A DNA stretch of 64,000 bases from Gymnothorax reevesii (GCA_029721435.1 CM056576.1:121757166-121821165); one strand, 5' to 3'. Positions 12,250 to 24,469 are shown, numbered from the stretch's first letter. The notes: generated by a model from the sequence alone, not told the origin. Numbers and translations are program-made.

Positions 12250-13050
12250 ATTAGCGCTATAGATCTTCAGTAAATCTATCTATTCTTTGAGCTGACTGTA
12301 ATTACATGTGAGGCGTAAGCTGGTTACAATGTTGGCCAGTCACAATGGATTAGTAATTCCTGTCAGTGATATCATACGCATTCCCTGATCGTTCTACAGG
12401 GGTGATGCAGTATCCATCCTTATATTCTCATTTGTAATCGGGGAAGCAGTAGCAACATTTAGTAAGACAAGTTCAATTTACTGCGGCAAACAATGAATCA
12501 GACTGAATAAGAGAAAAAAAAATGAGTCTGTTTGGAGCGACTAATTTTAGCCATCATGAACTTGGTCTTTAAGAGTACAATAAATGGAGACATTCCTTCT
12601 ACATTTTATCAAGCTTCTGCAATTTGGCACCAATACAACAGTGGTAAACAGAAGAGGGACAGTAAGTAAATTAGCTCTGTGGCCGGCAGTATGTGCACTG
12701 TATTAAGCCTGCGTCTTAAATGCCCTTGTGTTTGGCCTGCAGCCTCATCCTTCCAGGAAGCCATCTTCGTAATGAGGTTCAAAGGTCAAAGTCTCATTTG
12801 CCTTAAGCACCTGGATCTCCCCGCTACACTCACTCATCAACTCAAGCCCTATATTTAAATCATGCCCAGAGGGCAGTTGTTTTCAAAAAAGGCGCTTCCT
12901 AACTAGCTCCTGATTGCTAATTAGTTTTGGGCAATGTGCTATTTCTCTCGGAGCCAAAAGGACAACATTAATATAAGTCTCTTTGTTGAAAGTCTTGCAC
13001 AAAGCATGATAGTCATACAGTTTAGAAACAAGCTTTAAAAATAATGCTGA
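12250..13050. other. Candidate conserved non-coding (regulatory) block
   Basis: Repeat-free block with no open frame, containing CTGATTGCTAATTAGTTTTG, GGATTAGTAATTCCTGTCAG, GACTAATTTTAGCCATCATG, CTCAAGCCCTATATTTAAAT and nuclear-receptor-like GGTTCAAAGGTCAAAG (12776-12791). The last is a direct repeat of AGGTTCA/AGGTCA type half-sites. The texture is that of a developmental enhancer; conservation was not tested. Confidence 0.32.
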
Positions 13051-16000
13051 TGTTGAGCAGCAGCTAGACTTTAATCACTTTAAGCACTTTGGTTTATTCC
13101 CAGCAACGCTAAGAAAATGGAATTTATGTCTTTTTTTGGTTAAACTGCTTTTAGTAGTAGTGCCACACATGCCAGCAGTCCCAGGTGGCTATCAAGAAGC
13201 ACTTACAGCTCAAATCGTTATCGGATTACATTTCTGGCTTCATAAAATGTGGTTAAGGAGCACTTTAGTAGTACACGCATGACCTGCTTTTTAGATGGCT
13301 ATCAGGACTCAAGTATTGGGTCACTCACTGCTTGCATTGCTGTGGGGGGTGAAATGCATTGACAGGGGCTGGGTATCACAACGAGGAATCTAAAGGTATT
13401 AAATGACACAGCAACACAAGGACGTCCCTGCTGCACGTGGAAATTAACGACGTGCGCATGTAATTGAATATGGAGATGCATGCACTAGTCAAAAGAAATA
13501 GCCCAGTGCGCTAGCAGAGAACTGTTCAGAAGTGAATTCAGTGCCTGGACATACTTATCCCCCTTAGGGGATGCTTTCAATGGCGACCGAAGTTTCAGTG
13601 GCTGTAACAAGGAAACACACTTGTATGGAAATACAAGGAGGCTTTGCAAAGATATCAAAACTGAAAGCAATACGGACAGTACACTCAGTATTGTAAAACC
13701 ATGTGTGAAAGTGGTTCTCCACAAACAACAGAGATAAATAACATCCTTGCTGTCATCCTAATTGTTATTAAACAAACAGAGGGAATGGATTCAGGTTTTC
13801 AATTGATTCTATATTCAAGAAAAATAAATATCCTTGAGCTCAGCTCAAAATCTGCACAAATCATGCTCGGCTCAATGTTTTTGGGCAGTTGGCAATTTTT
13901 TTGGGTGAAAAATAGCTACGACTGTGGGAGCAGTGATATGAAACTAAGAAAAATGAGGACCTTCGGGGTCGCTGTTGACCTTAAGAGATCTTTGATGAAT
14001 GCAAAAGAGGAAACGCAAGCACCTCGCTCAGAGGCAGCACTCATCCAAGACTCATCCGAAATTAAATCTCCTCTGACAATTTTCGCTTCAATTTGATAAT
14101 AAATTTGTAAATTGCCTCCGCATGTAGGTATTGTGCTTAGCGTAATTCCTCACTCGGTCGCCAGATTTCATAATCGTTTCCCTGCCGAATGCCCATCTAT
14201 AACTGAGGAGTGTGAGGGAGATGGAGCCTCAAGTTTGCAGCGCTGCAATGATTTTTCATCGACTCCATCCTGCTCATACACCACCCTGCGGCAGTGAAAC
14301 ACTGACTTACACAAGAACAAACAGGAGGAATCGGATATCATTAATCACCCCGCAACACCACTCATGGCAATGAGCTCTACAGCAGTGTGAGTGAACGTGG
14401 CAGTGTGTGTCATCTCAGGTTTGCGCAGTCATTCAGCAGAAGTTGTGCAGCTGGACACCTTCGACTGCGCAGGCAGGAACACCTATACCTGTAAAATCCA
14501 TGCAAAGTGTGTTCGTCTGCCACTGCTACTGCTAGTCGTTTCAGCCTTTGGGCTTATAAACACTAGAGCAGGTAAGGCATTGTATGTGCATGTGCTGTGG
14601 GTACCAGAATATTGGATGCAAGACTGGTACTAGTCACATGACCATAAGTGAGACCTGCCGATTGTACAAACAAATTACCTATTAAAAAGCTTAGTACAGG
14701 CAGATGGAACAAGGCAGTTGACCTTGATAAGAAGACTGGTTCGTTATTTTATTTTCAGTACTGCTAGGCCTGTTTTCGGGAGATATTACTGTAAACATTG
14801 AAACAATACCACCCAACCAATGAATGTCCAATAATAAAAAAAGCAATTGAAACTTCAAATCCACTCTCTGTTTGGCTTGACACAACATACAGCTGGTTTT
14901 ATTATCATAGGATTGCAGCCTATTATAAATAGATCTTCATAAGTAAGTCTTGGACGATTGTTTTATTTCTTCTCTCAGTTCGTTTTCATCAGACAATGAG
15001 GCCTTTTCAATTGCATTTTTGTATGCACTGTTGCAAAAAGAAATAGACTTCTTAATGTCATTAATATTAAAAAGTCTATTCTTCTGAACACTTTATTTAA
15101 TGTAAAAAAATAAATAAAACATTTGGTCACAAGAAAAGCCTTTAGACAAGCCTTTAACTAAAGCTAATATGAAAATATTTGCCACAGATAGTAAAACACA
15201 TTCTGATCCCTTCACCGGTAAAATGCCGCAAACATTCCATATATTCCAATCTGAACTGAGCACATAGCAATCTCTGAGAAATGAAGAGAAGATGGAACAA
15301 TGGAGGCTAAGACTTTTCAAATATACTTGCTATGTTCTTTATTGGTTTTAGATTTTCAATATGATAAGCATAAACAGAGCGAGATAATCCATGATAATCC
15401 CCTACCAGAATTAAATAGCTTGATTAAACATATCGCCTAGTTTAACGTTGGAGGACATGAACGAAGGCCTTCGATTTCAGCAGCACTGCTCAGTTCCATT
15501 TGCTTCTTAATTGCCGCTGACATCTCTAATGCAAAAACTATCGTGGAAAGACGCATTTAACCTCATCTATGTTATTAATGGGGAAGGATAAAGAATGTGC
15601 CTAGAACTGCAGTGATTGCAGTTGTGTTGCAATGCGTTGGCCTGAATGCAGAATTCGGGCAGATAAGGACACACCCAACTCAAGAATATCACAGCTTCGG
15701 GTGAAAGAAAATCTGTGCTACTGTCATAAAAGGCTGGATCGATAAGAATAAATTAACTACGGAGGTTAGTGCATTGCAAATAAGCAAGCATCATTTTTTA
15801 CAAACCTGCAACTTTTCACAGAATTTGACTTTTCAGCAAATTCACTTCTGTGATCAAAGTTGCGATTCATCTAGCTGTATGGTCTCAAATGTCCAAATAT
15901 TTTTCCGGAAGCATCACCCCAAGTCATTGCTCGACACCTCAGATCTTCGGCTTTAATTAGAGTGGCTTGGCATGTTCGAGTCAGTTACTAATCGTGAAAC

Positions 16001-16604
16001 CTGGAAGTCATTTTTAAAAAAAAAAAAACGTACAGTCAGCACTTTTAAGCTTCATCAGGTGGAGATCAGAAATCTGAAAGATCTAAAGGTCTGAAGGCTC
16101 TCAACTCGATATCTCGCTAGAATAAATGGAAATAGGAGAGTAGCCATTGATTAGAGTGTAAGTTGCTAGACAAGGAAGTTTATTGTGATCTTAGAGTAAC
16201 CCTAAGGTGATATTTCCACCCATAACATGAACGGTTCACCACATGCCAGGCGGTAGCCTCCAGCTACAGGAACTCTGTATGTTTTCTTTTCTACTGACAC
16301 ATCCTGTATCTGATTCACATACAGACTGCCCATCATTTAAAAATCACAAAACATGGGGCTTTGAATCTGTGCATGACAGTAGCTGAAGGCCCTTCCTCAG
16401 CTCATTACGATGACAGCAAAATAGCAGCACATTTACCTGTCCGAGGTTTAAAATAAACTTCAAATACCGTTTGGTCTTCTGTGATCGTAGCTCGACGAGT
16501 TAAAACTTCAAGTGATCTTCATAAAAGCAGTTGATTTTTAAAAAAAAAAATCTCCCAATACTATCGCTTTTAAGTGATTCAAATACAAGTAACTTAAAAG
16601 ATAA
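13051..16604. other. Unique DNA, no gene or element recognised
   Basis: The longest open frame (131 codons, plus strand, 13701-14096) has no recognisable domain and ends in ordinary A+T-rich DNA. Short homopolymer A runs occur near 16016-16028. Nothing else supported. Confidence 0.4.
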
Positions 16605-16609
16605 AATGG

Positions 16610-17325
16610 ATGAGCCAAAACATTAAAACCCCTTACAGCTGAAGCAAATAAAGTTGATTATCTTGTAAAATTGTGCATGTCAGGGTCTGCAGACGGACCT
16701 GATGTGGTATGTGGACAGAGTCAATTCTTACATTAGATGTGTTGGATGTCGGTGAAAGGGAGCCGTAGTGACTTTGACAAGGGCTAAATTATTAAGGCCA
16801 GATGAGTGGTTTAGACGATCTCTGAAGGAGCAAGGGCACTGCGATGCTCCCAGTCAGCAGTGGTGAATACCTTCCAGTTGTGGTCTAAGGAGGGATAAAC
16901 CATGAACTGACGACAGAGTGTTGTGTTCCCAAGACTTATCAATGCAGAAGGGCAATAAAGGGTATTCTGTCTGCTCTGAACTGACAGAATGGCTACCATA
17001 ACATAAGCCTAAGCCTCAGATAATTTTAATGATACTTGAGGAGTATGTTGCAACCGAAAATGAATTGAACCCAGTTTCATAAAGAGCTTTGTAGCTGCAG
17101 ACCAGTCAAAATGCCCATCCTACCCTCGGTCCACCAGCAAAAGTGTCTTAAGGTGAGCAGCTGAACTAAACCTTGGAGAAAGTGAAGGAGGTCCCCGGAT
17201 CCATTGAGTCCCATTTTTGATTTAACACTGTTCATTAGCTGGGTACGTGCGCACATACCAGGGGGAGAGATGACACTGGGACACACTATGGGAAGAAGGC
17301 AAGCTGGTGGAGGGTCTGTGATGTT
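16610..17325 (+). pseudogene. Tc1-like transposon remnant, N-terminal two thirds
   Basis: A degenerate Tc1-like copy in plus orientation. The left terminus is GAGCCAAAACATTAAAACC. The phrase GACTTTGACAAGGGCTAAAT encodes the family's 'DFDKG' N-terminal block. CAGTCAGCAGTGGTGAATAC corresponds to the helix-turn-helix 'SAVVS.Y' region, and CGCAGACCAGTCAAAATGCC to the linker before the catalytic domain. The stretch near 17283-17325 ('cactatgggaagaaggcaag', 'ctggtggagggtctgtgatg') corresponds to the GGGSVM block of the DDE domain. Several stops and gaps break every frame. The rest of the catalytic domain and the right terminus are missing, so the copy ends abruptly near 17325. Confidence 0.7.
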
Positions 17326-19946
17326 TGAATGTCAGTGGATGGATGAATGGATGAATGTCAGTTTGACGGAGCTATTTCAGTGACGCAAGGGGGACCCAAA
17401 CACAGTGGTAAATGGTTTTAATGCTGTGACGGGTAGGTGGATAGGAGAACCAAACCTACCAAACTATATTGTGCTTTGTAATCTCCAAGCACATACAGTA
17501 AACAGTAGCAATTAGTTAGCGACAGACTACACAGTTCATCCTTTGTGGTTTTGAAAAATGGCAGCTCTGTTTTATCAACTGACCGCTGTAGCGCCTGTTT
17601 GCAAACCTACATTGACCTGCTTGTTCGGTTCAAGCAGTGACATCCTGCCGGAGGTCTCGTGTGGCTCAAAGGCACCTGTTCCCACCGTTCTCTCAAACTA
17701 TGCTGCTGTTAATACTGGCTAGAGCCATATACCTCAATCACCGCACCACAGCTGTGCTTTCTGTACAAAATAGGCACTGAAACGCACCCGGGTGCACCAT
17801 CATGTGCATGCTAGATCTATTTCAGTCTGTGGGGTTCTTAGGCCGGTAGTGAACAGACCGCAGTCTGCCGCTATGGCTGTCATTCATTACCGTGAGAGTA
17901 TTACCCTGTTACTGGTGGAGAAACTATTTACCAAGCCTAGTATATTTAAGTTCTCTGCCCTCTGCAGGTTGTACCTTTCACGTCATAAAAGAAAATTCAG
18001 GCTATGTTAAAAGTTCCAAGCACTTACATCAGCTTGTTATTTTGCTCTACACTTATTTGTGTGATTTGAAGTGGTGCAGTGAAGGTAGCATATGTTGGGT
18101 CTACCTTACTATAGAATATACTGAATACTGCATATTGAAATAAAGTACTGAGAGACATTACTTATCATACCAGCACGTGTTGAAATAATTGCTTCTTTAC
18201 CTCACTGCAACATTCTGACTCTTGTGATATTCAGAAATGTTTCAGTTTTTTGAGGATATGAATTTATAAGACATTTTCATACAATAATTTCTGCAAGGCT
18301 AAGCCCTTTTAGCAAATCAACTTATAGAGCATATTATGAACAGTCTAGTCTTGGCAGAAAAGTGTAGAAACACCAAGTGAGGAAGTTGAAATCATATGTA
18401 ACCGAAGCCATCACATTTAATTGCTTTGTGGGTACAGCTTCATGGCATTGCTCTGCTGGTGGAAAATTTGTTTTTTTTTTTTTTTTTTTCAGGAAATCAT
18501 GAAGTGTAAGTCAAAAAGTGTCCCAGTTTGCGTGCGCTATTTCAGTCTGCTATGCAGAACAAAAAACCATGAACTGTGTGGTCACAATAACTGTACCTTG
18601 CTGTAACAAGCATGGTGTTAACACTAGTAATTAAGAAGAGAGACAGTGTACCTCTTTTAAGCCTGGAGCAGTAGATGTGGAACTCTGAAGTGTAATGTGT
18701 CAGTCATCACCATTTTCGCCTGTTTGTGCACAAATAAGCAGTCGACACTGAAGCGTCAGCAAAACTAAAATCAGCTGTCCTCCCATCCCAGATGAACCTG
18801 TTTGGAATTTGATTCTCCTTTTATTATCCCATAGATTCAGAAACTGCACACTGGCATCATTATGGCCACCCTTAGGCTGCACTGACCCACATAGAGCAAA
18901 GCTTTGAAATGGCTGCAAATGTCTTCAATGGAAAAGTGCAAAAATAAACGCGACAACCAACGAGCAATGAATCTGAAAATCTTGTCCAGGGAAAAAATGT
19001 AACAGTGATAATTAGCTGTCAGTAACATCCATACAAGCCAGTAAGCCTGAAATAGCCAATCTGGTTGTGATCACAGAGTTCTGGCTGTTCCACATTGCAA
19101 AGTATGCACATATTTTGTTGTTCCAGTGAGGAGAAGTACAAAGTGCTTCAAAAAAATGAAAAATAACATGGAAGGGTACCTTTCTTACAGTGTGCATGTG
19201 CAATGCAGAGCTTGACTCACAACATTAATACCATACCAAAAAAAAAAACTATTTTTCATGTTTAAATATTTGGGATATAGCAATGCTGCTGTGCATTTAA
19301 TATTTTTCACGTTATTCTTCAACATTTGGAAAAAAATATTGAGTTAATGAGAATTGGTTGACTTAGCAGACGCAGCGCCACCCCTCACACATTATCAAAT
19401 CTTGGCAGTTTCTCGACTTGCAATTTTTCTCAGATTCAGTATTGTGCACATTATGACACATTTTAATTATGACTGCAAGCAAGTATTAACAGTCATACAA
19501 AAGAACAACACTGATACAAGCCTCCAAGGCCAAAAAGACCAAAGAGATTCACTCGCAGTTCATAATGAGTTAAAGACACAAAATACGGTAATTTAAAGCA
19601 ATTCTTACCTTTCTGGCATTTTTACACTTTTCTTTTGTAATCTTAAAATGCTCCTAATAAGCGCAGGGCACACTAAAATGTAAAAGAAATCCACCAGGTG
19701 TTGAAACTCTTCAATATTCAATTCTCATATACTTTGTATTTCTGATAAAAGTCTGATCAATCATTTTCTTCGATCAGAATAAAATGATTTGCAGAGCTTC
19801 CCGCCTGTCATCCGTCACCAGGCTCCTTTAAGTTGCATACCGCTGTCACTGCTTGCGAGTCGCGCACATTTCTGGCAGAAAAAAAAAGATGCATTTGACT
19901 GTAAACAAACGGGCACTGAAATGCTATAATTATGATAATAACATTA
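17326..19946. other. Unique A+T-rich DNA, no gene seen
   Basis: Starts with a short GGATGAAT duplication (17336-17360) at the break of the Tc1-like copy. A pure T run of about 23 bases lies near 18468-18490. No recognised element or coding region. Confidence 0.4.
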
Positions 19947-19947
19947 A

Positions 19948-20285
19948 TGGTAGTTTGTCAGACTACAAAGTTAACTAAACGTTACGAGGGCATTTTATTT
20001 TATACTACATATAGAATTGAATATTATGTAATTACTGTTGGTTAGTTTTCACTTACCGGTGTCTCTGAATCTGACTCCACTGACCCATTTCACTAACCTA
20101 CAAAAAAAATATAGCATGCGGCGTGAGGAAGTGAGCACTGCGCGGGTCAATAGAGTCAGATTCAAAGGCACCGGTAAGTGAAAACTAACCAACAGTAATT
20201 ACTTCATATTCAATTCTATATGTGGTATAAAATAAAAAGCCCTGGTAACATTTCATTACCTTTGTAGCCTGACGAACTACCATAT
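19948..20285. mobile_element. Palindromic foldback MITE, about 340 bp
   Basis: Two arms of about 130 bp are reverse complements around a spacer of about 75 bp. Outer ends are TGGTAGTTTGTCAGACTACA (from 19948) and TGTAGCCTGACGAACTACCA (to 20282). Inner parts are GGTTAGTTTTCACTTACCGG (20040-20059) against CCGGTAAGTGAAAACTAACC. No open frame lies inside, so it is non-autonomous. Flanks are A+T-rich, and a TA or TTA target duplication is possible but not certain. Superfamily unassigned. Confidence 0.82.
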
Positions 20286-20642
20286 ATTAGCTAAATTTTT
20301 TTTTTGTAGGAGATGTCTGGCAATCCGGGGAAAGAGAGTGGGACTTGGGAGGGAGGTGGAGTTGTTCATGTTCAAATTTTTACAAAGTGCTGTGCGACAT
20401 GCCAGAAAGGTTTAAAATTGCTTTAAATTAGGGAGGGGAAAAATCTATTTAGCTTGAGATACGGTCTCAGGTACTGTTTGTCAGGAAATAAAACGTGGAT
20501 AACTCGTCCATACAACTTGGATAGAATTTGAATGAATATGCAACAATGCAATTTTTATTGCATGCCATACAGTAAATGTCAAAAAAATGTCAGAAATGTG
20601 AAATCATAATGTTATGTTTAAGGGCTCTTGGTGGAGCGTGGC

Positions 20643-20843
20643 GCAGCCCACGCAGTGGTAATTTCGTCCGGTGCAGCCCATGCAGTGGTAATTTCGTGCA
20701 GTGCAACACTGTGTGCAGCCTCTTTGGCAATTTGGTAGACGGACACGTGCCGAGATGGGTGTGGCCGAAAGTGCGCAGAGAGCTCGCCAGCTCCAACCTG
20801 GTTTACTTTCTGTGCAGTGGTAATTTGGTTGACCGGCACACAG
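20643..20843. repeat. Imperfect 30-bp tandem/dispersed repeat
   Basis: Unit 1 (20643-20672) and unit 2 (20673-20702) are adjacent 30-bp copies sharing GCAGTGGTAATTTCGT. A third partial copy, GTGCAGTGGTAATTTGGTTG, lies at 20814-20833. A weaker one, GGCAATTTGGTAGACGG, lies near 20727. The repeats generate four overlapping open frames with repeated His/Cys/Arg content, which I treat as artefacts. Spacing is too irregular and copies too few for a CRISPR-like array. Confidence 0.7.
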
Positions 20844-21147
20844 TAGGCACACGTCACTGTAACCTCACAGGCAGGTTTCCAGAGTGTCAGGCACATTTCA
20901 ATGCAATAAAGAATTACAGCAACCACTATTTAATGTAACTATCTGAATCAGGACATAAATTATAGAATCTATATCGATTGTCCCGATGTCAGATCAAGGG
21001 CGGTTGGCACGCGTAATGGAAACTCGACCTGGCTTAATTGCAGCTGAATCTGTGATGCAAACTAACGACTTCACGTTTCTCAGCCAACCACAAACCTCCT
21101 TGGCTTCAGGCAGTGCGTATATAATGCTTGCGTTCTATGCTCAGTAG

Positions 21148-21309
21148 AGCCGCTTGCACACTGGACACGAAACAAATTTTTTGCGCGACTGATTACATTC
21201 AAAGTCAATGCAAAGACGTGAATACACGCATGTATTCGCGTCTTTGCATTGATTTTGAATGTAATCTGTTGTGCAAAAAATTTGTTTCGCGTCCAGTGTG
21301 CAAGCGGCT
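21148..21309. mobile_element. Perfectly symmetric foldback MITE, 162 bp
   Basis: Arms of about 79 bp meet at a four-base CGCA apex (21227-21230). AGCCGCTTGCACACTGGACA (from 21148) pairs with TGTCCAGTGTGCAAGCGGCT-like sequence ending at 21309, and CAAAGACGTGAATACA pairs with TGTATTCGCGTCTTTG. Mismatches are few, so a single transcript would fold into a long hairpin. Flanking TA dinucleotides occur on both sides. A half copy of the same family lies at 36261-36328. No coding capacity; the parent transposon is unknown. Confidence 0.85.
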
Positions 21310-21690
21310 TAATACTACTATTATTGTCACTTGTGTTTTATCGTTTTTAGTGGGGGAAAGGAATACTGCCTGATTGCTATGATCTCGTACTGAGATAAGA
21401 TTACATATTTAAAATAAATGCATATCGTTTTTGCATTGTTATCCATACATGTTTATCCCAGAATTTAAGAAGTAACAGGGCGTAATAATAGGAACACACT
21501 ATGCATCATTCCTCTTCCCAATGATGCAGGCAGAAGAAATAAATGAGCAACCGTAGTATTTCATTCCAACTTTATAAGTTTGAATGATCTGACATAGTTT
21601 TGTTTTGAAATTCCATTCAAGTTCACTAATGGTAATAATTGGCGAATGCCCTTGCTAGCCAGCTAACTCATATTCGTAATGCTTAATATA

Positions 21691-23259
21691 CAAAACCAAA
21701 AACCAGTGAAGTTGGCACATTATGTAAATCTTAGATAAAAACAGAGTACAATGATTTGCAAATCCTTTTCAACTTATATTCAATTGAATACACTGCAAAG
21801 ACAAGACGTTTAATGTTCAAACTGAGAAACATTATTATTTTTTTTGCAAATAATCATTAACTTAGAATTTAAAGGCAGCAACACATTGCAAAAAAGTTGG
21901 CAAAGGGGCCTTTTTACCACTGTGTTTCATCGCCTTTCCTTTTAACGACACTCAGTAAACGTTTGGGAACTGAGGAGACCAATTTTTGAAGCTTTTCAGG
22001 TGGGACTCTTTCCCATTCTTGCTTGATGTACAGCTTAAGTTGTTCAACAGTCTGGGGTCTCCGTTGTCGTATTTTACGCTTCATAATGCACCACACATTT
22101 TCAATGGGAGACTGGACTACAGGCAGGTCAGTCTAGTACCCTCACTCTTTTACTACGGAGCCATGCTGTTGTAACACGTGCAGAATGTGGCTTGGCATTG
22201 ACTTGCGACCATGAAAAAGCCGTTGCTTGGATGGCAACATATGTTGCTCCAAAACCTGTATGTACCTTTCAGCATTAATGGTGCCCTCACATGTGTGTAA
22301 GTTGCCCATGCCTTGGGCACTAATACACCCCCATGCCATCACAGATGCTGGCTTTTGAACTTTGCGCCTATAACAGTCCGGATGGTTCTTTTCCTCTTTG
22401 GTCCGGAGGACACGACGTCCACAGTTTCCAAAAACAATTTGAAATGTGGACTCGACAGACCACAGAACACTTTTCCACTTTGCATCAGTCCATCTTAGAT
22501 GAGCTTGGGCCCAGCGAAGCCGGCGGTGTTTCTGGGTGCTGTTGATGAATGGCTTTCACTTTGCATTGTAGAGTTTTAACTTGCACTTGCAGATGTTGCG
22601 ACAAACTGTAGTTACTGACAGTGGTTTTCTGAAGTGTTCCTGAGCCCATGTGGTGATGTCCTTTACACACTGATGTCGGTTTTTGATGCAGTACCGCCTG
22701 AGGGATCGAAGGTCACGGGCATTCAATGTTGGTTTTCTGCCTTGTCGCTTACGTGCAGTGATTTCTCCAGATTCTCAGAACCTTTTGACGATATTACGGA
22801 CCGTAGATGATGAAATTCCTAAATTTCTTGCAATAGCTCGTTGAGGAATGTTGTTTTTAAACAGTTCGACAATCAGCTCACGCATTTGTTCACTAAGTGG
22901 CGACCCTCGCCCCATCCTTGTTTGTGAATGACTGAGCATTTCAGGGAAGCTGGTTTTATACCCAATCATGGCACCCACCTGTTCCAAATTAGCCCGTTCA
23001 CCTGTGGGATGTTCCAAATAAGTGTTTGATGAGCATTCCTCAACTCTCTCAGTCTTTTTTGCCACTTGTGCCAGCTTTTTTGAAACATGTTGCAGGCATC
23101 AAATTCCAAATGAGCTAATATTTGCAAAAAATTACAAAGTATACCTGTTCGAGCATTAAGTAACTTGTCTTTGCAGTGTATTTAATCGAATATAGGATTT
23201 GCAAATCATTGTATTCTGTTTTTATTTACGATTTTGCCAACTTCACTGGTTTTGGGTTG
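21691..23259 (-). mobile_element. Tc1/mariner-like transposon, near full length, inactive
   Basis: A 1.57-kb element between TA dinucleotides (21689-21690 and 23260-23261), with inverted repeats of roughly 200 bp including gaps. The left end runs CAAAACCAAAAACCAGTGAAG and the right end CTTCACTGGTTTTGGGTTG. Both arms carry GATTTGCAAATC, TTTGCAGTG/CACTGCAAA and a TTGCAAA...TTTGCAA stretch. The transposase is on the minus strand and is broken (separate entry). This family is abundant in many fish genomes. The overall length is normal for Tc1-like elements, so decay here is by point mutation rather than truncation. Confidence 0.85.
21914..22915 (-). pseudogene. Tc1-like transposase pseudogene
   Basis: A DDE transposase of about 330 residues when intact, cutting and pasting its own element at TA sites in the nucleus. 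The likely start is ATG at 22915-22913 (MGRGSPLSEQMREL). A helix-turn-helix follows, with PQRAIARNLGISSSTVRNIV at about residues 20-40. A TGA stop directly after KRF (near 22777) is a nonsense change where relatives have arginine. Further on, AWGCISAQG (22340 region) is the family's 'WGCISA.G' catalytic-core block. QSPIENVWCIMKRK (about 22110-22070) holds the third catalytic acid (Glu), but the 'DLT' of the usual SPDLTPIEN is missing. The C-terminus KLVSSVPKRLLSVVKRKGDE runs to the stop at 21914. Frame changes lie between 22670 and 22342 and near 22140-22110. It cannot make a working protein. Confidence 0.83.
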
Positions 23260-23619
23260 TAGATGTAAGCGGTTTAGAAAACATGCCTGAAGCAGCAAAG
23301 TAAATGCAACACTAACACGCTATGCAGATATAGGACAGAGACTTCTTTATTCCAACATTTCAAAGGTCAGGAGAGGAGCTCATTTGATTGGTGAAGATTT
23401 GACTCGGCTGTGTTAAACCCACTCAGGCCTTCTCTCCTCCCTCTTCGTCACTAGCGTTGGCAGGAGGGACAGAGGGGGGACAGAGGAGTACTTGTGCCGG
23501 GCACAAAATTGCAAAATACGCCTGGATACATTTTAAGGAGCAATGTAATCATTTGCCCTACAGGTCTTTCACATCAAAAATCAGTCTTACTAAAGTGCGG
23601 ATGAAAAAAAAATAAGCTG

Positions 23620-23960
23620 TCTTAACATGAGCCAATGTCTACCTAATAGTAATTAAATCTCTGCCTAAATGCTGATGCCTTAATGCAGTGAATGGGACTG
23701 TGCATGGAAGTGAAGTTAATTAGAATAATTAAAGGTGACTAATGGGACATTAGCTTAGGATCCCAATGCATCCAACAACATGAGTGCAGGTCAAAGGTGA
23801 GGTCAGTCTAAGGCAGCAACATGCTAATGTTTAACGACCAGGAAACAAAGCTGGGGGCAAAGACCCCACCAATGCAGCTACTGATATGGCCTGCAGTCAT
23901 GCGAGAGAATGGATAGAGCCTGACATTTGGCTGTTTTCAGTCCAGTTCCTTATGGGTCAA
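23620..23960. other. Candidate conserved non-coding (regulatory) block
   Basis: Repeat-free, no open frame. It contains CCTAATAGTAATTAAATCTC, GAAGTTAATTAGAATAATTA, AAAGGTGACTAATGGGAC and TGCAGGTCAAAGGTGAGGTC, a direct repeat of AGGTCA-like half-sites (23787-23806). The texture is enhancer-like; conservation was not tested. Confidence 0.3.
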
Positions 23961-24225
23961 CAGACAATACAGCTTTGGAACACTAAACCTGACTGCCACT
24001 GAACTATATATTAGTACTGAGTTGGCAATTTGCGTAATTTCACACATCTCCTCCGATACCACCATGAATAATGAGTCTGTTTTCCGCATACACCAGTTTT
24101 ACTGAGTGACAGAGACGATGTGCCAGGTTTCAAACTTGGTTACGAAGTTTAAACTGCATTTCGAAGCCGTTTTTGCAAGTTAAACCGGCTAATTCAATCA
24201 GCTGTTACTGTGCCCGCGCATATAG

Positions 24226-24253
24226 CCCGTGCGTAGCACGGGTATCGGCTAGT
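24226..24253 (+). mobile_element. Helitron-like 3' terminus
   Basis: A 7-bp perfect stem CCCGTGC (24226-24232) / GCACGGG (24236-24242) with a GTA loop is followed six bases later by CTAG (24249-24252) and a T. This is the Helitron 3' signature: a short G+C hairpin, then CTRR, with insertion next to T. Helitrons are rolling-circle transposons with no inverted repeats or target duplication. The 5' TC end and body could not be delimited; the preceding 250 bases show no Rep/helicase frame, so this would be a non-autonomous copy. Confidence 0.5.
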
Positions 24254-24469
24254 ATATCTTTAAACTCAAGTATAATGGGGGACTCAGCAGTCAAAAAGAT
24301 TGGTTGTGTGGCAGCTGTCATTGTCGCATAACCAAGGATCCTTCCCAGCCTCATGGCTGTGTGCCACTTATCCAAAAGAAAGCCAGCGCACTAGTATGAA
24401 GTCCAAACAGGCGGATCAGCACGGCATCTCCCGCCATAGCCCATAATCACCATTTGATGTTGTGAAAAT

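Noticed and set aside
13701..14096. 131-codon plus-strand frame as an exon
   Set aside because: No recognisable domain and no acceptor/donor pair at its borders.
20643..20843. CRISPR-like repeat array
   Set aside because: Only two adjacent units, no spacers of constant length, and vertebrate context.
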